Shown here: positions 8,149 through 14,895 of the stretch, piece after piece
Layout: the number at the start of each line of letters is the position of its first letter
Numbering within the stretch: the first letter of the stretch is position 1
NCBI GenBank assembly: GCA_949035555.1
Contig: CAROLD010000005.1
Span: 1 to 64,000, forward strand
Length of the DNA stretch: 64,000 bases
From: an uncultured bacterium
GTDB lineage: Bacteria > Cyanobacteriota > Vampirovibrionia > Gastranaerophilales > Gastranaerophilaceae
Direction of reading: 5' to 3'
Made by a program: the position numbers and the translations under genes
Notes under the pieces: generated by a model
The model's input: only the letters and a program-made list of their open reading frames with translations
Told to the model about the DNA's origin: nothing
Database searches by the model: none

Positions 8149-8682
8149 ATGACAACATTATCAATTGAAGATGTAAAAAATAAAATCAGAGCAGTACCTA
8201 ATTTCCCGAAAGAAGGTATTATTTTCAGAGATATTACAACAGGTTTGAAAGATTCTGAAACAATGAAAGTTATGGTTGATTACCTTTGTGATGCATACAA
8301 AGAATGCAAAATTGATTACATTGCAGGGATTGAAAGCCGAGGCTTTATCTTTGGTATGCCAATGGCTTATAAATTAAATTGCGGTTTTATTCCTATTAGA
8401 AAACCAAACAAACTGCCTGCTGAAACAATCAAAGAATCTTACGATTTGGAATACGGTTCTGATACAATTGAAATTCACGCGGATGCTATTGAAAAAGGGG
8501 CGAATGTTCTTGTCGTTGATGATCTTTTAGCAACTGGCGGAACAGCAAAAGCAGCTTGCTCGCTTGTTAAAAAAGCCGGCGGAAACCTTGTAGGTGCAGC
8601 ATTCTTAATTGAATTAGCAGACTTACAGGGCAGAGAAAAATTAGATAATTGCGGAAAAGTAGTTTCTATGTTACAATATTAG
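8149..8682 (+). CDS. apt: Adenine phosphoribosyltransferase
   Basis: Converts adenine plus PRPP to AMP (purine salvage). The 177-aa length is normal. Motifs: the N-terminal IRAVPNFPKEGIIFRDITT, GIESRGFIFG, and the PRPP loop VLVVDDLLATGGTAKAA. It follows the glycosyltransferase by 11 nt with SD AGGAG and is followed 27 nt later by a small secreted protein gene, so the three are likely one transcript. The link to the glycosyltransferase appears incidental. Confidence 0.96.
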   Translation: MTTLSIEDVKNKIRAVPNFPKEGIIFRDITTGLKDSETMKVMVDYLCDAYKECKIDYIAGIESRGFIFGMPMAYKLNCGFIPIRKPNKLPAETIKESYDLEYGSDTIEIHADAIEKGANVLVVDDLLATGGTAKAACSLVKKAGGNLVGAAFLIELADLQGREKLDNCGKVVSMLQY

Positions 8683-8709
8683 TAAAGTTTATAATCAGGA
8701 GATGTAAAA

Positions 8710-8937
8710 ATGAAAAAATTTGCAATTATTATGGCATTATTACTGGTTCAAACACAACTAACAGTTGTTGCGGCAACTAATGCAAACTACAATAAAAAAC
8801 CTGCTCAAAAATCTCAGGTTAAAAATGTAAATTCACAAAAAGCTCAGCCGCAAAAAGATGATAATTATTTATTAAAATATAATATTAACGATTTAGAAGC
8901 GGCACCTTGGCTTAATAACGGCAAAAGAAAAATTTAA
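8710..8937 (+). CDS. Small secreted protein, unknown
   Basis: A 75-aa protein with a Sec signal (MKKFAIIMALLLVQTQLTVVA, cleavage near A-A-T). The mature part is short, basic, Lys/Gln/Asn-rich and ends NDLEAAPWLNNGKRKI. SD AGGAG is well placed. It is the last gene of the glycosyltransferase-apt operon. I do not recognise a family. The A-P-W near the C-terminus recalls two small proteins at 18.4 and 19.0 kb, but the match is too short to claim homology. Confidence 0.7.
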   Translation: MKKFAIIMALLLVQTQLTVVAATNANYNKKPAQKSQVKNVNSQKAQPQKDDNYLLKYNINDLEAAPWLNNGKRKI

Positions 8938-8948
8938 TTTGTAAGTAA

Positions 8949-9131
8949 ATAGCAATTTTTCCTTTTTTGAGGTTTTATTATCGTTATCTTCAATTTAATA
9001 AAAATTCGGAAGGAAAACTTACGCTGGCATCGTCAAGGTATGATTTTAACGGTTTGCAGGGCACATCATATTCAACGCCGGCAAGAAGTGAAAAATTGGC
9101 ACTTGAAGATATGTTAAAAGATCTTATATAA
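8949..9131 (+). pseudogene. Coding-like open frame without a start codon
   Basis: This frame is open for 60 codons and ends TAA at 9129-9131, but it contains no ATG or GTG start; a TTG at 8967 lacks a ribosome-binding site. The last about 45 residues (GKLTLASSRYDFNGLQG ... EKLALEDMLKDLI) look like real protein. It may be a remnant of a gene that lost its beginning, or a gene with an unusual start. It ends directly at the large palindrome 9131-9172. Confidence 0.3.
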
Positions 9132-9172
9132 GATAGAGCGTCAGGCTTTTATAAAAGCCTGACGCTCTATCT
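9131..9172. terminator. Perfect 42-nt palindrome between convergent genes
   Basis: AGATAGAGCGTCAGGCTTTT and its exact reverse complement meet around a central AT, giving a 21-bp perfect stem on both strands. It sits between the apt operon and the convergent gene ending at 9187, where a shared terminator is expected, but no T-run of normal length follows on either strand. Confidence 0.6.
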
Positions 9173-9186
9173 ATAATTATAGATAT

Positions 9187-9960
9187 TTATTTTAGATAGA
9201 ATGCCGCATTAATATTTGAGTAAATTTTTATAACACCTGCTTCTATTTGAGTTGGAGCCGCTTCATTAGTTGCACCATCCTCCATTACAGAGCCTGCGGC
9301 TTTCATCATCAAGCTGTTTCTTGTATAGTTTACGTTTCCGTATCTGTTAACAGTACAAGATGTATCAATTGTTTTTATTCCTGCAACTGAAGAGCCTGCG
9401 GCTGCGGCTATAATATCAGCCCTTTTTCTTGCTTGTTTAGTAGCATTTGATAATAAATCTGCACATTGGGCATCTTTTTCTGACAGGCTGAAATTCAAGC
9501 TGTCAATATCTGTTGCACCAAGAGTAAGTGATTTATCAATCATTGTAGAAATTTTATCAATTGATTTTGTATGAACAATAATGTTGTTTGAAACTTCATA
9601 CTTATCAAAAGAACGCTTTCCACTGTTATATATATAATTTGGTCGTGCAGAGAAGTTTGAAGTTTTAATATAATCACCGTTTGCAGGCGTAATCATCCCT
9701 TTTAAATATGCATATATTTTATCTGAAATTTCTTTATTTTTTTGAGTTGCGACTTGCATAGATTTTTTGTCATCAGTTTTTACAGAAATAGAGACTTCAA
9801 CGGTGTCAGGCGCAACTTCTTTTTCTGCTGTATAAGAAACTGTTACATAACCTCTTTTATCTTGTTCAGTTTGTGTGTTTATAGCATCCGCGGGTAAAAT
9901 TACAGCGGTCGAAGATACCGCCATAACGCCAAACAATGCGACAATAATAATTTTTTTCAT
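9187..9960 (-). CDS. SIMPL-domain (DUF541) periplasmic protein
   Basis: A 257-aa exported protein. A signal peptide (MKKIIIVALFGVMAVSSTAV, cut near ADA) precedes a SIMPL/DUF541 domain covering the rest. The signs are VTVSYTAEKEVAPDTVEVSISVKT, repeated beta strands, and the central NNIIVHTKSIDKISTMIDKS with ATDIDSLNFSLS. Family members are periplasmic, oligomeric and poorly understood (YggE, BP26). SD AGGAGG is strong. The next gene downstream is convergent across the 42-nt palindrome. Confidence 0.85.
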   Translation of the reverse strand: MKKIIIVALFGVMAVSSTAVILPADAINTQTEQDKRGYVTVSYTAEKEVAPDTVEVSISVKTDDKKSMQVATQKNKEISDKIYAYLKGMITPANGDYIKTSNFSARPNYIYNSGKRSFDKYEVSNNIIVHTKSIDKISTMIDKSLTLGATDIDSLNFSLSEKDAQCADLLSNATKQARKRADIIAAAAGSSVAGIKTIDTSCTVNRYGNVNYTRNSLMMKAAGSVMEDGATNEAAPTQIEAGVIKIYSNINAAFYLK

Positions 9961-9980
9961 AAAACCTCCTTTTATAATAA

Positions 9981-10445
9981 CTATTTTAAATTAGAAACAG
10001 GCTCTTCTTCTTTTGTTTCGTTGTTTTTCAATGAAATAGGAGAAGATACGTGAGTCAAATCCTTTTCAGGTGAAACCAAATCTTTTGGTGATTTTTCAAA
10101 AGCTTCCGGTTTGTTTACAAAGTTATTAATTTTATTCATTTTTGTATGAATTTTAGCCTTTTTCATAATTCTGTCAAGGTCGGCATCACTTAAAGAAGGC
10201 GGTTCATCAAAAGAAATCTGGAAACCTTTTTTAAATAATACAGAATAAGACAGAACAGCAATTGTCCATAACAAAACTCCCTGTAAAAGATTTAATTGTG
10301 GAAACATAAAAGATGTTACAAGATATTTGTTCCACAAATACATAGAAACCTGTCCCGGAAATATGACAAATCCTGCAAACAGACAGACTGCCATAAATAT
10401 AGCTGTTATTAATCCCTTAAAACCATTTATTTTAACAATTTTCAT
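9981..10445 (-). CDS. Small membrane protein, unknown
   Basis: A 154-aa protein with two hydrophobic segments (about residues 12-32 and 50-70) and a long hydrophilic, probably cytoplasmic, C-terminal tail rich in Lys, Glu and Ser. The first segment follows MKIVKINGFKG. It contains IFPGQVSMYLWNKYLV between helices. No family recognised. It lies 18 nt after ligA on the same strand, probably in one transcript with ligA and the SIMPL gene. Confidence 0.7.
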   Translation of the reverse strand: MKIVKINGFKGLITAIFMAVCLFAGFVIFPGQVSMYLWNKYLVTSFMFPQLNLLQGVLLWTIAVLSYSVLFKKGFQISFDEPPSLSDADLDRIMKKAKIHTKMNKINNFVNKPEAFEKSPKDLVSPEKDLTHVSSPISLKNNETKEEEPVSNLK

Positions 10446-10463
10446 ATAAACATTAAATCCTTT

Positions 10464-12443
10464 TTACTTAATCATTTCAAGAAAATCTTTTTCTGTCAAT
10501 ATTATAACACCTAAATCTTGAGCTTTGTCCAATTTTGAACCTGCATTTTCTCCGGCAAGAACATAAGAAGTCTTTTTAGACACGGAAGACGAGGTTTTTC
10601 CGCCGTTAGATTTAATTATGGTGCCAGCTTCATCTCTTGTCATATTTTGTAATGTTCCTGTAAGAACGAAGGTTTTCCCTGCAAGTTTATCTGATTTTGG
10701 TTGAACTTTGGATTGCGGATTTACTCCTGCATCTTTAAGTTCTTCCAGTAATTTTAAGTTATTTTCATCGTGAAAATAGTCATAAATAGACTTTGCAATT
10801 ATTTCTCCTATACCTGTAATGTTTGAAAACTGTTCAAGTGATGCGTTTTTCATTTCGTCAATTGAAGCGAATTCCCCTGCCAGTATATCAGCAGTTTCTT
10901 TTCCTACGTGTCTGATGCCTAATGCTGTTAAAACTCTGTTCAACGGCTGGCTTTTGCTCTTTTGGATTGAGTTATAAATGTTATTCGCCGATTTTTCCTG
11001 AATAGCATCAAGCTGTAATAAATCCTCTATTGTAACGCGATACAAATCTACAGGATTTGAGATAAATTTTTTGTCATAAAGCTGTTGGATAATTGACGGC
11101 CCTACTTTATCAATGTCCATTGCTTCTTTTGATGCCCAGTATTCAATTTTTGCGCACATTTGCTGGCTGCAGTCAGGGTTTTCGCAATATAGAGCGACTT
11201 CACCTTCTTTTTCCACAAGTGCACCGCCGCATGCAGGACAGGTTTTAGGTGTTTGATAAACCTTAAGCGAATTATGTTCTGGGCTATCCATAACTTTTAT
11301 AACTTTAGGAATAATCTCAGCCGCTTTTTTTATTAAAACAGTGTCACCAATTCTTATATCAAGTCTTTTTATTTCGTCAAAATTATGAAGACTTGCACGA
11401 GAAACAGTACTTCCTGCAAGAAGTACCGGTTCAAGAATTGCAACAGGTGTAACAATTCCGGTTTTACCGGTATTCAGTTCAATATCCAGAAGCTTTGTTG
11501 TAACTTCTTCCGGCGGAAATTTAAAAGCTGTTGCCCATTTTGGAGCACGCGCGGTGTAGCCTAAATCTTTTTGGATAGCAATATCGTTAACTTTAATAAC
11601 AACACCGTCGGTGGCATAATCTAAGTCAAATCTTTTTGTATCCCACTCTTTGCAATATTCAATTGCACCTTCAATATTTTTTACAAGTCTGATATTCGGA
11701 TTGATTTTGAACCCGAGTTTTTTAAGGTGCATCATCCCGTCATAGTGGGTACGGATTTCTTTGTCCTGTGCGTCTTCAAAAATCCCTGTATAAGTGAACA
11801 TTGACAGGTCTCTTTTTGCCGTAATTGTACTGTCAAGCTGTCGTAATGAACCGCTTGCTGCGTTGCGCGGATTGGCAAAAACTTTTTCTCCTTTTTCCAA
11901 AGCTTCTTCATTCAGTTTTTCAAAAGACGTTTTTGGCATAAAGATTTCACCGCGGACTTCAAGATTTTTGTTCTCAAACAGTTTTAACGGAATTGCTTTT
12001 ACTGTTTTTAGATTTGTAGTAATATTTTCACCTGTGACCCCGTCCCCTCTTGTCACTCCAAGGGTAAATAATCCGTCAGTATAAGTTAATGCTATTGCAA
12101 GCCCATCAATTTTAAGTTCACAAACAAGTTCCAATTCTTTGTTGTATTCTTTGCAAACTCTTTCGTACCAGCGTTTAAGTTCCTGTTCATTATAAGTATT
12201 ATCAAGACTGTAAAGCCTGTATTTATGTTTATGTGAAAAAAACTTTTCACTGACTGAGCCGACTCTTTGCGTCGGACTGTCGGGTGTTTTTAAAAGCGGA
12301 TATTTTTCTTCAAGTTCTTTCAGTTCAGCAAAATATTTGTCATACTCAAAATCGCTCAAATAAGGATTTTCTTCGACATAATATTTATAATTGCTTTTGT
12401 TAATTTCGTCTTTTAAAAATTTTATTCGTTCTTCGATTTTCAT
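10464..12443 (-). CDS. ligA: NAD-dependent DNA ligase
   Basis: Seals nicks during replication and repair using NAD. 659 aa from ATG 12443, a normal length. In order: N-terminal Ia domain (DEINKSNYKYYVEENPYLSD), the adenylation domain with the AMP-accepting lysine in ELKIDGLAIAL, the OB fold, a four-Cys zinc finger (CPACGG ... CENPDCSQQ), helix-hairpin-helix repeats (about 500-560) and a C-terminal BRCT domain (GKTFVLTGTLQNMTRDEA). I chose MKIEERIKFL as start because SD GAAGGG lies just upstream and the longer frame would cross two GC-rich hairpins. Confidence 0.96.
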   Translation of the reverse strand: MKIEERIKFLKDEINKSNYKYYVEENPYLSDFEYDKYFAELKELEEKYPLLKTPDSPTQRVGSVSEKFFSHKHKYRLYSLDNTYNEQELKRWYERVCKEYNKELELVCELKIDGLAIALTYTDGLFTLGVTRGDGVTGENITTNLKTVKAIPLKLFENKNLEVRGEIFMPKTSFEKLNEEALEKGEKVFANPRNAASGSLRQLDSTITAKRDLSMFTYTGIFEDAQDKEIRTHYDGMMHLKKLGFKINPNIRLVKNIEGAIEYCKEWDTKRFDLDYATDGVVIKVNDIAIQKDLGYTARAPKWATAFKFPPEEVTTKLLDIELNTGKTGIVTPVAILEPVLLAGSTVSRASLHNFDEIKRLDIRIGDTVLIKKAAEIIPKVIKVMDSPEHNSLKVYQTPKTCPACGGALVEKEGEVALYCENPDCSQQMCAKIEYWASKEAMDIDKVGPSIIQQLYDKKFISNPVDLYRVTIEDLLQLDAIQEKSANNIYNSIQKSKSQPLNRVLTALGIRHVGKETADILAGEFASIDEMKNASLEQFSNITGIGEIIAKSIYDYFHDENNLKLLEELKDAGVNPQSKVQPKSDKLAGKTFVLTGTLQNMTRDEAGTIIKSNGGKTSSSVSKKTSYVLAGENAGSKLDKAQDLGVIILTEKDFLEMIK

Positions 12444-12460
12444 GAAAATTAACCCTTCAC

Positions 12461-12497
12461 CGTCCGCGGTGCGGACACCCTCTCCTTTTGAGAGGAA
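12461..12497. repeat. REP-like GC-rich double hairpin
   Basis: GTCCGC-GGT-GCGGAC (12462-12476) is followed at once by CCTCTC-cttttGAGAGG (about 12478-12494). Two adjacent hairpins of high GC in an AT-rich genome, lying between speB and ligA and in the ligA 5' leader, look like a dispersed REP-type repeat. No second copy was seen in this window. Confidence 0.4.
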
Positions 12498-12504
12498 CAT
12501 AAAA

Positions 12505-13341
12505 TTACATAATCATCAATAATTCACGTATAACTTTAGTCGCAACAGCTGTTGAAGCTCCTGATGTATCATAATCAGGTGCAAGTTCAACAACGTCAGC
12601 GCCCACAATATTAAAGTCTTTTAAGTATTTGAACCATCCGATGAGTTCGTTGAATGTCATTCCTCCGACTTCAGGTGTCCCTGTTCCGGGCATAATTGAT
12701 GTGTCTAAGCAGTCTAAATCGACAGTTATAAATACATTTTTATCTTTTAAGGAATCAAGGTCAGAATATTTATGACATAAAGTATTATGTTTTTCCATAA
12801 ATTCCCATTCTTCCTTCATACCTGAGCGAATACCGATTTGTTTGATATTTTCAGGTTTTACAAATTTTGAAATATGTCTTATTACCGCACTGTGAGACAT
12901 TTCTTCGCCCATGTACTCTTCTCTTAAGTCTGTGTGAGCATCAAAATGGACAACCGCAAGGTTCTCATAGAATTTTGAAACAGCTTTAACTTCCGGCAGA
13001 GTAACAAGATGTTCACCTCCGATACCGAAGACTTTTTTGCCGTCTTTGTAAATATCTTCAACATTTTGTTCGATTTGTTCCAATGTTTTATAAGTATTTC
13101 CGAGCGGGAATTCCAAATCTCCCGCATCGTGAAAATTCACATCAGAAAGATGTTTATCAAATATTGGGGAGTACTCTTCTAATCCCCAGCTGGCAAGGCG
13201 GATTTGCTCAGGTGCAAACCTTGAGCCAGAACGATATGAAACAGTTCCGTCAAACGGAAGCCCGAGCATAACTATATTTGATTTATCATAATCCGGATTT
13301 TGCGCCATCCAGTTTCTGTCTAAAAATGGTCCTCTCAACAT
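12505..13341 (-). CDS. speB: Agmatinase (ureohydrolase family)
   Basis: Probably hydrolyses agmatine to putrescine and urea. The 278-aa protein has all manganese-ligand motifs of the arginase/agmatinase family: GGEHLVTLP, VHFDAHTDLR, MSHSAVIRHI and VDLDCLDTSIMPGTGTPE. The N-terminal FLGLPFDGTVSYRSGSRFAP-like stretch (here VMLGLPFDGTVSYRSG) is typical of agmatinases rather than arginases. With the Orn/Lys/Arg decarboxylase at 35.4 kb it could form an arginine-to-putrescine route. SD AAGGAG. Formiminoglutamase cannot be fully excluded. Confidence 0.88.
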   Translation of the reverse strand: MLRGPFLDRNWMAQNPDYDKSNIVMLGLPFDGTVSYRSGSRFAPEQIRLASWGLEEYSPIFDKHLSDVNFHDAGDLEFPLGNTYKTLEQIEQNVEDIYKDGKKVFGIGGEHLVTLPEVKAVSKFYENLAVVHFDAHTDLREEYMGEEMSHSAVIRHISKFVKPENIKQIGIRSGMKEEWEFMEKHNTLCHKYSDLDSLKDKNVFITVDLDCLDTSIMPGTGTPEVGGMTFNELIGWFKYLKDFNIVGADVVELAPDYDTSGASTAVATKVIRELLMIM

Positions 13342-13415
13342 TTGTAAGCTCCTTTAAAATCTTTATACGTTACATAGTACTATAAAAAATTTTTCAGAAC
13401 ACATGGTTTTTATAT

Positions 13416-13721
13416 TTATTTACCGAATTTTAAACATTTGTAGAGATACAGAATATTTTTATCATTGTTTAGTGCATCAATAATTTCCTGTTTCATCTGC
13501 GGATATGGTATTGAACTGAATACAAAAAGTTCATATACATCAACACCCAGCGCAGTTGCAATTGCGGAAAGGTTTTCTGCTGTAGGATAATTGTTTCCGT
13601 TTTCAATTTTGCTAATATTTTTAGGATCTATTCCTACAATTTCGGCAAGTCTTTCCTGGGTAATTTTTCTTTCTTTTCGTAATGTTTGGATTTTTTGACC
13701 AAGGTTTTGTTTTAGTGACAT
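13416..13721 (-). CDS. XRE-family transcriptional regulator
   Basis: A 101-aa DNA-binding protein. Its HTH (about residues 10-65) reads LGQKIQTLRKERKITQERLA and DPKNISKIENGNNYPTAENL, the standard Cro/C1 layout. The rest is short (about 30 residues) with no sensor domain. SD GGGAGGGG is very strong. It is divergent from the prepilin-like gene at 13946, which has a near-consensus promoter, so it may regulate that gene or itself. Confidence 0.88.
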   Translation of the reverse strand: MSLKQNLGQKIQTLRKERKITQERLAEIVGIDPKNISKIENGNNYPTAENLSAIATALGVDVYELFVFSSIPYPQMKQEIIDALNNDKNILYLYKCLKFGK

Positions 13722-13790
13722 TTTACCCCTCCCTTAATCAAAATTAATCTACGGGAATAATTTATTTAACCATCTGTAAGATATAATTTT

Positions 13791-13840
13791 TAGAATTCTA
13801 TATGTTATGGATTGACAAAATTCTATTCGTTAGATATAAT
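13791..13840 (+). promoter_or_regulatory. Consensus promoter of the prepilin-like gene, with upstream palindrome
   Basis: TTGACA (13812-13817), 17-nt spacer, TATAAT (13835-13840): a perfect sigma-70 promoter. Just upstream, TAGAATTCTA (13791-13800) is a 10-nt palindrome, and AATTCTAT recurs in the spacer. A regulator such as the divergent XRE protein could bind here; this is inference. Confidence 0.7.
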
Positions 13841-13945
13841 TATTATACATGTCAACATAATAGATAGAAAAATTTTGGTTATTTTCGAGGATTCTGTTAT
13901 CAGATGGAAGTTATATTATTGAACAAAAAGAAAGGTGAAAAGATT

Positions 13946-14719
13946 ATGACTAAAAAATTCGGCTTTACTCTCGCAGAAGTTTTGATTACATTGGGTATTA
14001 TCGGTGTAGTTGCGGCGATGACTATCCCAAACTTAATTGCTAATACTAACTCTGCAAAATTCAGATCACAATTTAAGAAAACATTATCAACATTGAATCA
14101 GGCAGGTTTAATGGCACAAGCTCAATATGACTTTGACTATGCCGGGACTGATACTGATTGTAACGTCACTACCGGTGGAATAGCAAATCCTGAAAGTGAA
14201 ATGTCCTTCTGTTCATTATTGAATGGTACATTAACTGGTCATACTTTTGTTGGTAGTCCAAGAAATTTGAAAAGATCTAATTCTGGAGATACTTCAGGTG
14301 AATCAATATATAGCATAAATAAATCTACACCCGGCTATACTTTTTCATTAGGTAATAACTACTCCTTAACTAGTAAAGTTGCTTACCAATTAGCAGACGG
14401 TTCTCTTGTTGTATTCCCTGTTAATGCTAGAGGCTGTACATTAGAATTAGGTCAAAGAATTTCATCTGCGACATTATCTACATCTCCTTTAAATGGTTGT
14501 ATTGGTTTTATTGATGTTAACGGGGTAACCTTACCTAATAAAGAAGTTACTTGCGGTACAACTTCAACTAGCGGCATTTCAACTAGAAATGTTGAAACTC
14601 CTTGTACAGTTAAAAATGATGCAAAACATATGACAGATATCTTTCCGATTGTTTTCCACGATGCAACTGTTGAACCTGCATCTGACGCTGCAAAATACGT
14701 TCTGACATCAGCTAAATAA
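13946..14719 (+). CDS. Type IV prepilin-like protein
   Basis: A 257-aa pilin or pseudopilin. The class III signal MTKKFG is cut before FTLAEVLITLGIIGVVAAM, with the conserved Glu at position 5 of the mature helix, so it should be processed by a prepilin peptidase (PilD) and inserted in the inner membrane before assembly. The C-terminal about 210 residues are a Ser/Thr/Gly-rich globular domain with several Cys residues (CNVTTGG, FCSLLNG, RGCTLE, NGCIGF) likely forming disulfides. SD AAAGGTG supports ATG 13946. It is monocistronic with its own terminator and no other pilus genes nearby. Confidence 0.88.
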   Translation: MTKKFGFTLAEVLITLGIIGVVAAMTIPNLIANTNSAKFRSQFKKTLSTLNQAGLMAQAQYDFDYAGTDTDCNVTTGGIANPESEMSFCSLLNGTLTGHTFVGSPRNLKRSNSGDTSGESIYSINKSTPGYTFSLGNNYSLTSKVAYQLADGSLVVFPVNARGCTLELGQRISSATLSTSPLNGCIGFIDVNGVTLPNKEVTCGTTSTSGISTRNVETPCTVKNDAKHMTDIFPIVFHDATVEPASDAAKYVLTSAK

Positions 14720-14772
14720 ACTTAAAATAAGTCAAAGTGATACCGAATCGCTTTGATACGCTTTACATTATT

Positions 14773-14808
14773 GAGGTGAGAATAAAATTTTTTATTCTCA
14801 CCTCTTTT
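14773..14808 (+). terminator. Intrinsic terminator after the prepilin-like gene
   Basis: GAGGTGAGAATAAAA pairs with TTTTATTCTCACCTC and is followed by TTTTCTT. A strong 15-bp stem, well placed 50 nt after the stop codon. Confidence 0.85.
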
Positions 14809-14895
14809 CTTAATTATAGAAGGAATTTTTATATTTCTTCATAAAAAAGTAAATTTTTGACTTCAATATTTCTTTATATATATAAGGGGATATTT

